Below are positions 55,728-64,000 of a stretch of 64,000 bases of DNA, in pieces. A model generated the notes under the pieces. The model was given only the letters and a program-made list of their open reading frames with translations, was not told where the DNA came from and did no database searches. Source of the stretch: Aselliscus stoliczkanus (taxonomy: Eukaryota; Chordata; Mammalia; Chiroptera; Hipposideridae). Position 1 is the stretch's first letter. Each line of letters opens with the position of its first letter. The translations under genes and the position numbers were made by a program. The stretch is from the NCBI GenBank assembly GCA_033961575.1, contig CM066736.1, positions 89,015,352-89,079,351 on the forward strand, written 5' to 3'.

Positions 55728-58700
55728 CTGCAGAGAAAAACGAAGTGAGCACCACAAATGAAAGGTGGGGAAATGTGGGTACTGGGGTGGGGTGTGTGTG
55801 TAATAATCATAAAGACAGGAAGCAAGCAGGCAGGAAGTAGGAAGAGGCTAGAGGCTTACCTGACTGAGCCAGGCGATCCTTGGCATTGTAACACTGGATC
55901 TGCTCTATCCGGTTGCACAGTGAGGTCACTTTGGTATGTAACTGCTCCAGCTCATAGCCTGAGCAATCGACCTACAAAGAAGCAGATAATTAGGCCACCA
56001 CAATCTTACTCATAGACTGACTATGCAAAACTTTGAAACAGTGGTGAGGAGAGGGAGGGGAACCCAAGAAGCTGGCTGGCAGTGCCATGTTATCACCATC
56101 CTCCCTCATTGCTGAGGGCAAGGTACACCTTAGCAGTAATACACAACGCAGAAATGTCTACTGTACATACCACTTGGTAATAAACACAAGGGAATGTTTT
56201 TAAATTTTGATACAGCTATAAAAATCACATCAAATTAGCCTCATCAAAATGTCCCTCCTGCACTGACAGTGCTATCTCCAGTGCCAGTGAGTTTCTTAAG
56301 TCGTTGGTCAGGCCATTTGAGGATCTGTGGCTTTAAGAGCGAGCCAGGGAGAAGGAAAACCAGGCAGTGATTTAAGGAACTCGGGTACCTGTTGTATATG
56401 GTGGAGCATTTCAAGGACCTGAATATAGTCCAGGTAAACAAGGCCTGATGTTTCCCAGTCCTGGATTAGGCCGCTACGCTCCGGAGGTGCCAGGTCTTCC
56501 AAGAACCCCTTCAGGTAGTCATAGTTCTCATTAATGATGGCATCTGAAGAACAAGATATTGAGCACTGTGTCTGTACAAGTATATGGTTCCCAAAAGTGC
56601 AGAGGAAGGACATGGCAGAAATCCAAGACAGGAAGAAAGGGGAAATAATGTTGGGTCAGACTTGAGAATTTCAAGTAGGTATTTTGAAATTCTCTAGAAA
56701 ATGTGAAGCATTTCTGGCTTTGGTTCCCCAAACAGGTATTTTTGAATAAAACTCCCTAAATAAACAAAGATCTTAACATAATTAGTACATATCAAGAGTG
56801 TTCCTTGGGGGTGGGGGGTTGTCACTTCGAGGGGTAAAATGTATAACTATTGCACTGTGTTGTACACCTGAAACTAATTAAAAAAAAAAAAAAGAGTGTT
56901 CCTGACAAATGATAACAATATTGCTGTCTACCCCTGGTCTGTTAGCCCCTCATCTTGGCCAAGCCTCTTCTGCACAGAGAGCTTTCAAAGTGTGATCTGA
57001 TTCACTGATTTATATCTGTTATGTCCTGTACTGAGCATCAACTCTAGCCTGACTCATTGTGGGGTTCAGAGGTTGGAAGAATGTGGGGTGATTCCTGGAT
57101 ACACCAGCTCTAGTGTGAAGCACTCACCAGAAGCTAAGTGCCGGATGACGAGTTTGTGGCAGCGGTTCCAATGTCCGGCTTTAAATAAATAGAGGGCCTC
57201 CAGGTGCTTGTCGGATTCCATGTGTGCTCGCACTGCTTTGGCCTCATGAATCCATTCGGCAGGCACACAAAGCTTCTGGGTCAGGAAAGTCTCCTTAGCC
57301 CACGACTCAGGGGTCTCCAATAGTTGGCAGTGCCGGGTCAGCAGCTCTCGAACAGCCTTCTCACGCATGCTAAATGGAGAGATTTGTTGGAATAAATCTC
57401 ATCTTCATTGATGGAGAAGGCTGCCTCAAACAGCTCAGAGTGGCCCCTGGGACAGTCTCTCAAACTGCAGGTTTCAACCCTTAATGGATCAACCCAAACT
57501 TCACTAAAAAATGTAAAAGTCATCATACCACCATTTATTTTTTAAACAAAATAGAATATCAATTATCCACACACATTACATTTTCATGGCCAAAAAAGTC
57601 TGAAAACTAATACTCAAGGAAAGATTGCCACCGCCCAGAAAAGCCTTTCCCTAGCTAGGATCTCTTCTTTATGTCTTTTCTAGAAATAGGAGATCAAGGA
57701 ATGGATAGGGGAATTCTATATTCTGCAGAGCAGTGCTCTGCAGTTTAAGTTTATTCCCAACACTCTCCCCTCCCTGACAACTTTCACATTGTCAGTACAA
57801 GTAAGCAAAATAGTTTAAGTCTCTTGCAGGTTCTTGTTTTTTTCCTCAAAGCCATCAACTTTAATTCATTTTTTCTCTACCTCTAGATTTAGGCAAAATA
57901 CACTCTTTCTGCTCTTGAGGTCCCTTAAGGAGAGACCTCTTCTATCTGGGCAAAAAGAACAGCCATTTTAATTTCAGACCGAAACTAGTCTCATCTCATC
58001 TTAGATTCTTTTCTGAACTCCTAAGCTTTTCAAGAACTCCCAATCTTATCACAACTGCCTCACCACTATTCCCCCCACCCCGCCCGCCCCCTCCAAACAG
58101 GATCTGCTTCTCTACAGCCAACTCTGAACCATCAGTCATCCAATTAGTCTGCCTTTTACCATGTGAAATAAACTCATAGGAAAAGCCTGAGGTTGTTTTG
58201 CTTCCTGGTAAGGGAAGAAGAACGAGAAATTCCTTAAAGGGAAGGCTGCTAGATGCTTTATACTTTTACTTCAATACCACAATCACCTTTGAGTAAGGAT
58301 TAATATTATGATTTTACAGATCAAATATTGAGGCTTGGAGAGTATTACCCAAAGTCAAATGTGAGTAAGCTTTACCCTAGGTCAAAACGAATAATGTTGG
58401 ATTCAGAATTTAGGCAAGTGTGACTAGAAAACTCAACTTCTTTTCACGCCATACAACAGGACAGTGCAGTTTAGTAATTAAGAACATAGATTCTGGGTGT
58501 TTTGAATTGGAAGCCTCCTCTGCCATCTACTAGCTATGTGACTTTGAGCAAAAGTTACTTAATCTTGCTGTGCCTTGGGTTATTCATCGGTAAAATAGAA
58601 AATAAAAGTGTCTATCTCGGGCCGGCCGAGTAGCGCATTTGTTAAGAGCTGGTTTTGGGATGCCAGCGGCCCCGGTTCGGATCCCACATATGAGGGCCAG

Positions 58701-60767
58701 TGACACTGCCCTCTACAGCTAACAACAGCTCCACCTGGAGCTGGGCTGTGTGGGTTGCAGCCCCTGCTGCAGTGGGCTGCTATAGGCTACAGTGAGTTGC
58801 CAGCAGCCAGCATGAGCTGCCAATAGCCGCGGTGAGCGACCATCCAGAGGCCTGTGACCAATCTGCCTCATCCAGGAAGAGCGCAATGATGATACCAATA
58901 TGGGCCAGTGAAGCAACTAGACTGAAGAACAAAAAGACAGCAACTTGTCTGTTCCCCTTCCCCGGTTCCCCAATGCTGTTCCCCTCCCCCAATTCCCCAA
59001 TAAAAATCTTAAAAAAAAAAAAAAAAGTTAATATATGCAAAGACTTACAACAAAGAATAAACATATATAAAAGAACTATATAACAAAATACTACATAGAT
59101 GATTGTTTTTATGATTGTTTTTGTTATTATTATAATGCATGCTGAAATTGCTAACAAAAAGACCACCCCCGCCCCCAACAAAAAACAAAACCAACATACA
59201 CAGCATAAAGAAAAGTCATTTCTCTGGTTCTCTTTCAGAGAACCAAAACATTATGTATCTAAGCAAGGTTGTATTGGTGAATACAATACCATCAAACTTG
59301 AGGGGTGGAGGTGGGCAGATGGCAAGGGAAGGCCAGAGAGGGAGAAAGCCAGCAGACAGATATAGCAGGGACCTTCCCTGCTAACCCACTGCACCATTAC
59401 ATGGATCCACTGAGGCAGCTCAGCCAACCCTATTTCTGAATACATAAGTCCCCCCTTATCTGAGGGAAATATGTTCCAAGGCCCCCAGTGGATGGCTGAA
59501 ACTACGGATAGTATTGAACCCTATATACACAGTTTTTTCCTATACATACATGACTATGACAAAGTTTAATTTATAAATCAGGCACAGTAAGAGACTAACA
59601 ATAGCTAATAATAAAATGGATCAAATTTCACAATATAGTATAATAAAAGGTATGTGAATGTGGCCTGTCTCTCTTTCAAAATACCTTACTGTACTTTACT
59701 TACCATTTCAACTTAAAAGAAGCACTTTACGGCTTCTCTTTGGCATACCCAAATTGCGACCATCACTACTCTTGTGCTTTGGACCATTACTAAGTAAAAC
59801 GAGGGTTATTTGAACACAAGCACTGTGATACCATGACAAGTCAATCTGATAGCTGGGACAGCTATTAAGTGACCAACAGGTGGGTAGCATACACAGCATG
59901 CATGTGTTAGACAAAGGGATGATTCTCAACCTGGGCAGGATGGAGAAGGACAGCAAGGGATTTCATCCCGCTAGTGAGAACAGCGTGTAATTTAAAACTT
60001 ATAAATTATTTCTGAAATTTTCCATTTAATATTTTCAGACTGTGATTCACTTCAGGTAACTGAAATGCAGAAAATGAAATCACAGATAGAGGGGGATTGC
60101 TGTAATTCTAAACATGCCACATTCAAGTGGATCTGAGCCATATTAAGGTTAAAGGGGTTTCTCCACCTGGGCATATCTTTCCCTTTCCACTAATCATTTC
60201 CTATTCCAATTTTTACAGGTTCTTTGAATCTTATTTCTACAAAAATTCACGGGAGATTTTGCAATTCAGAGATCTCCTTCTCCCGACTCAGACAACTGAG
60301 AGGTCTTACCATAAACAGATAAATTTGGCACTCAATCAAAGGCAGTTTACTTTTAACTTGTTCGCATGAATACAGCAAATCTGGGCTGCAGGTTGAACCA
60401 TATTAATATTAAGGTTTATCACAAGGCTGGACTCAAAATACATTCTAAACACATACTTGCTGATTTGGACCCTAAGAGACTGATTCCATTAGCATTGCCC
60501 TGGAGCTCTAGATGTACACAGTGGGTCTGATGAATTCTCACTCACCTTGAATTGTCAATGTGCAGGAGGACAAAGATGGCCCACTCCCAGAGCCCCTCAC
60601 TTTCCAGCTGGCCAGCATAACTGGCCTGCAGCACACCCTCACACTGCTCTGAGAGATGGGTGTAGTTAAGAGCCCGCAGCACCTCCCACAAGTGCCAGCT
60701 TAGACGGTAGTCCAAAGGATCCACTGTTATGCTTCGAGGCTCTAGCAGCTGGTTGAGATCATAATGT
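55510..60767 (-). CDS. NUP98: NUP98 (NUP98-NUP96), last five coding exons
   Basis: C-terminal end of the NUP98-NUP96 precursor; this part is the alpha-helical solenoid of Nup96, a scaffold subunit of the nuclear-pore Y complex. Exons are 60546-60767, 57128-57369, 56389-56543, 55860-55971 and 55510-55727, with consistent phases and no stop before TGA at 55510-55512. The sequence is very close to the human protein (for example DYRLSWHLWEVLRALNYTHL, ETPESWAKETFLTQKL, DAIINENYDYLKGFLEDLAP, CNRIEQIQC, LLAPHIGRLPMPEDYALEEL). The amino-terminal GLFG, autoproteolytic and remaining parts lie to the right of the window. Confidence 0.96.
55860..55971 (-). CDS. NUP98: NUP98 exon (VDCSGYELEQL...)
   Basis: Acceptor CTTCTTTGTAG, donor GTAAGC. 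Encodes TKVTSLCNRIEQIQCYNAKD and ends RLAQS. Confidence 0.95.
56389..56543 (-). CDS. NUP98: NUP98 exon (DAIINENYDYL...)
   Basis: Acceptor TTGTTCTTCAG, donor GTACCC. Ends VLEMLHHIQQ. Confidence 0.95.
56807..56891 (+). mobile_element. very short 5'-truncated LINE-1 insertion
   Basis: About 75 bp of L1 3' end (TGTCACTTCGAGGGGTAAAA ... TACACCTGAAACTAATT) plus poly-A, flanked by AAGAGTGTTCCT at 56794-56805 and 56892-56903. In a NUP98 intron. Confidence 0.85.
57128..57369 (-). CDS. NUP98: NUP98 exon (MREKAVRELLTRH...)
   Basis: Acceptor CTCCATTTAG, donor GTGAGT. Encodes AKAVRAHMESDKHLEALYLF and ends HKLVIRHLAS. Confidence 0.95.
58450..58612 (+). repeat. MIR-like old SINE
   Basis: AGATTCTGGGTGTTTTGAAT ... 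GCTATGTGACTTTGAGCAAAAG ... TTATTCATCGGTAAAATAG. Confidence 0.6.
58619..59023 (+). mobile_element. tRNA-derived SINE, long form
   Basis: GGGCCGGCCGAGTAGCGCAT head, internal deletions in the body, AATAAAAATCTTAAAAAA tail. NUP98 intron. Confidence 0.9.
59447..60105 (+). mobile_element. Tigger-like DNA transposon remnant
   Basis: Starts AGTCCCCCCTTATCTGAGGG and ends CACAGATAGAGGGGGATTGCTG, so the ends are roughly inverted. The internal text (CAGTGGATGGCTGAAACTAC, CCTATACATACATGACTATG) matches the common mammalian Tigger/MER2-type pattern as I remember it. No transposase frame. NUP98 intron. Confidence 0.55.
60546..60767 (-). CDS. NUP98: NUP98 exon (HYDLNQLLEPRS...)
   Basis: Acceptor TCCTTTGCAG, donor GTGAGT. 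Ends FVLLHIDNS with the last codon split; the next exon supplies C, giving Ser-Met where human has Gly-Ile. Confidence 0.95.
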
Positions 60768-61844
60768 CTGCAAAGGAGAATGTGCTCAGAGTTACCATAT
60801 CCAGCTAGCTGACCACCTGTACTAAATGTCAACTGTTCTGGCTATAGCTTAGGAGACAAGAAAGGCAGTCCACTGAGAGCAGAAGCATTACAGGCCTCAT
60901 AGTCTCCCTCTTAGACAGTGTTATATTGATTTACCTCTAGGTTCAGCCAGATTATATACAGCTTCTACCAAAAAATAAGGCACCTTCCCTTCTGTGGCTG
61001 TGTAATCTAATAGGTTTGCCAGTATTTGGCCCATATATTTCACCATCCTCATACAGGGAGTCTCCACAGTTCTCATCCTTCTACTCCCTCATTATAGTGT
61101 TGATTTCCTAACTATTAAAAAAAACAGTTACCTTAATATCTTTCAGACTGTTCCACTATTTGAAGTTGTTGGAGTGCTAATAATTCTGCTGTTTGTTTGA
61201 ACAGCTAACTAGTCTTCATGACGGGTAAGCTACAGTCTACGCATAGACTATGGACATAGTATACAGCTTATAATTCTTTGATTTTATCTATAGAGGGTAT
61301 TATTCTTTTTATAGAACAGGTACCCTGGGCTTTGAAAGTGTCGCTATACAGGCTTTTGCTTTTTCTTTTGCTGGGAGCCCAGGGATTTCAATGGTCCTGG
61401 AGCAGTTTGTGTTAAGTTCCTAGCTTGGAATTCCCAGATCCTAAATTATACATTTTATAACTTTCTAACACTTCCGTGAATGAGTCATTTTTCTTGACCA
61501 GTGCTGTGAATCTGAACTTTGTGCAATGAAGGAAATGTTCTATAGTCTGCCTTAACCAATACCCTAGCCAGTGTAGCTATTAAACGCTTGCAAGAAGGCT
61601 AGTGGGAATGAGTAATTAAGTTTTAAGTTTTTAAAAATTTAAATTATAAGTCATATGTAAACAGTAACTATCATATTGAACAGTGCAGTTCTAGACTATT
61701 TTTAAGAGAGCGGATGTGAATTTTATATAAGGATTTTAGTCACAGCAATTCTACCTTTATGAGAATCAAGTTTACTATCTCATCATGCTGGCTTTGATTT
61801 CTCTATTTCTGGTACCTTGAGATATGGCTTTCCTCCTGTTTTTT
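60768..61844. other. NUP98 intron, no further exon seen
   Basis: Reading the minus strand upstream of the exon at 60767 shows no additional NUP98-like coding block up to the window end. The large intron runs into L1 sequence. Confidence 0.6.
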
Positions 61845-63130
61845 TTTTAAATTAAAAAAACTGACATACAATAAACTGCACATAGTAAGAGTGTACAATT
61901 TTTGTAAGTTTTAACATATGTATACACCTGTGAAACTACTGCCAAGGTCAAGATAATAAACATACTTATTACCTCCAAAAGTTTCACTAAGACCTATAAT
62001 CTCTCTCTTCTGCCCCTCCCTACAACTACCCGCCTCAGGCAACCACTGATTGCCTTTCTGTCATAGATTAGTTTGGATTTTCTAAAATGTTATACAAATT
62101 GGAATCAACAGTAGGTACATTTTAGGGGGTATTCTTTTTTGTCTTGCCTCTTTCAGACTAAGTAAAATTATTTTGTAATTCACTATATTGTTACATTTAT
62201 CAACAGTTCATTCCTTTTTATTGCTGAGCAGTCTTCCATTGTATGGGTGTACCATAATTTGTTTACTCATTCACATGTTAACGGCAATTTGTAATGGTAT
62301 CGTTTTGGACCATTACAAAGAAAGCTGCTATTAACATATAGGCATGTTTTCATTCCTCTTGGGTAAATACCTAGGAGTGGAATGGCTGGATCATATGTAT
62401 GTAGATGTATGTTTAACTTTTAATCTGCCAAACTGTTTTTTGAAGTGCCAATATTATTTTACATTTTTCATCAGCAGTGTATGAGAACTCCAATTACTCC
62501 ACATCCATGGCAACACTTGGTATAGTACGTTTTTTTAATTTTTAGCCATTCTAAGGTGGGTAGTTTGTATCCCATGATGGCTTTAATTTGCACGTTTTTA
62601 TTGTCTATTGAAGCCAACCATCTTCTCTTGTGCTTATTTGACATTTGGGTCTTCTCTGGTGAAGCATGTTTAAATATTTTGCCAAATTATTTATTTATTT
62701 ATTTATTTCTTAGGGCAGTGTTACTGGCCCTCATATGTGGGACTTGAACCAGGGCCGCTGGCTTCCCAGGTCAGCGCTTAACCACCGCACCACTCGGCCA
62801 GCCCATCAAATTTTTTAATTGGGTTGTTCTTCTAATTATTGAGTTCTGACAATTCTTTATGATGTTTTGAATACAAGTCCTTTAACAGATATATAACTGC
62901 AAATATCTTCTCCCAATCTGACTTTTTATTCTTTTAACTGGCTTTCAATGAGTAGCAGTTTTTAATTTTGTTAAAGTCCAATTTAACAATTTTTTCTTTT
63001 ATGGCTGTGTGTTTGGTGTCTAAGAAATCTTTGTCTAACATACATTTGCAAAGATTTTTCTGCTTTGTTTTCTTGCAAAAGGTTATTGTTTGAAGTTTGA
63101 CATTTAGGTTTATGATTCGTTTTGAGCTGG
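61845..63130 (-). mobile_element. LINE-1 fragment, reverse orientation
   Basis: Plus-strand text such as TTCCATTGTATGGGTGTACC, GGAGTGGAATGGCTGGATCAT and TCTTTGTCTAACATACATTTG is antisense L1. Interrupted by a SINE at 62711-62804. Confidence 0.7.
62711..62804 (-). mobile_element. tRNA-derived SINE, short form
   Basis: AGGGCAGTGTTACTGGCCCT through CCACTCGGCCAGCCC, preceded by a (TTTA)n tract at 62688-62707. Confidence 0.88.
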
Positions 63131-63164
63131 ATGAATAGAGATAAACAATGAAACCAAAAACTGG

Positions 63165-64000
63165 AAGTGGACCAATCAAGACAATTACCAATATCAGGAA
63201 AGTGACATAGCTACAGATCCTACAACAGACATTTAAAAAGGATAATAAAGAAATGTTACGAATAATTTTATGCCAGTAAATTTGGTGACTTTGGTGAAAT
63301 AGGCAAATTCCTTAGCAGAAACAAACGATCAAAACTGACTCAAGAATAAACAGAAAACCTCAACAGCCCTATATCTATTTTAAAAATTGATTTTGTTGTT
63401 TTAAAACTTTAACAGAGGGCCGGCTGAGTGGTGCGGTGGTTAAGCGCTGGCTTGGGAAGCCAGCGGCCCTGGTTCGGTCCCACATATGAGGGCCAGTGAC
63501 ACTGCCCTCAAAAAAAAGGGCAAAGGATTTAAACAGACACTTTAGCAAGGAAGAGAATACAGATGGTAAATAAGCACATGAAAATGCTCAACATCATAAA
63601 ACATTAGGGAAATGCAAATTAAAATACAATTTTAGTTATATGTATTTTACCACAATGAGAAACTATTACTCTATAGTTAATATAAATACCTTATATTTAA
63701 AAGAAAGTTTTTAAAGAATGGAAATGAGATGTAAACTCTTAGTTCTGACTCAAGAAAACCCCTCAGTGCCTCTGATATAATGTAAGCAGACACTTCTGAA
63801 TTTTAATTGATTAGATATAATAATAATAGCATGTTACTATGTTATTGTAGGATAAATAAGCCACTCTTCATTTCTTATTGAAATGCACACCCCGCCCCCC
63901 AAACTATATGCCACAAAAAAGGTGAAATTTTAAAAACTGACAATACCAAAATATGAAGGGATATGGAGCAACTGGAGATTTTGATGGGAATGTAAAATGA
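63165..64000 (+). mobile_element. LINE-1 fragment, forward orientation, with SINE
   Basis: Forward L1 ORF2-type phrases (AATTTTATGCCAGTAAATTTG, AAGCACATGAAAATGCTCAACATC) with stops. It abuts the reverse L1 block head to head and contains the SINE at 63416-63518. Confidence 0.55.
63416..63518 (+). mobile_element. tRNA-derived SINE, short form
   Basis: GAGGGCCGGCTGAGTGGTGC head, hairpin end GAGGGCCAGTGACACTGCCCTC-like, A8 tail. Confidence 0.9.

Noticed and set aside
1..64000. CRISPR arrays, operons, bacterial or phage elements
   Set aside because: The window is clearly mammalian nuclear DNA; no regularly spaced repeats of that kind were seen.

Overview
This is nuclear DNA from a placental mammal. 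Exons are short and bounded by GT/AG splice sites, introns are long, and the sequence is dense with LINE-1, MIR/L2 and a tRNA-derived SINE family. The gene order XNDC1N - TRPC2 - ART5 - ART1 - CHRNA10 - NUP98 is that of the human 11p15.4 / mouse chromosome 7 block. The SINE has a tRNA-like head (GGCCGGCCGAGTGGCGCA...) and a tail ending CCCCAATAAAATCTTT plus poly-A. It resembles, from memory, SINEs of yinpterochiropteran bats. A bat would also fit the dead TRPC2, because loss of vomeronasal signalling is well documented in bats. The species call is inference.

Layout: 1-1420 holds old repeats. 1420-6780 is LINE-1 material with two SINEs inside ORF1, and it brackets the first XNDC1N exon. 5361-8070 (+) holds the last three coding exons of XNDC1N, which are open and end in two CCHC UBZ4-like zinc fingers. 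9055-28394 (+) is TRPC2, recognisable exon by exon but clearly a pseudogene. It has three in-frame stop codons, several small frameshifts, a 33-bp deletion that removes the pore-lining S6 helix, a SINE inserted with a target-site duplication inside a transmembrane exon, and one exon lying in inverted orientation. 29225-31824 (-) is ART5 and 38912-42956 (+) is ART1. Both are intact arginine ADP-ribosyltransferase genes with the R-S-ExE signature, arranged head to head. 44325-49492 (-) is an intact five-exon CHRNA10 (alpha-10 nicotinic receptor subunit, inner-ear efferent synapse). 55510-60767 (-) holds the last five coding exons of NUP98 (the Nup96 C-terminal part), and the gene continues beyond the right edge. 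The remainder is intron, UTR and repeats.

Functionally the genes are neighbours rather than a pathway. XNDC1N and TRPC2 are known to be joined by read-through transcripts in mouse. Here the XNDC1N end is preserved while the ion-channel part has decayed. ART5 and ART1 are tandem-duplicate paralogues. CHRNA10 and NUP98 are independent genes on the minus strand. The most unusual observations are the inverted TRPC2 exon and the SINE inside a TRPC2 coding exon.
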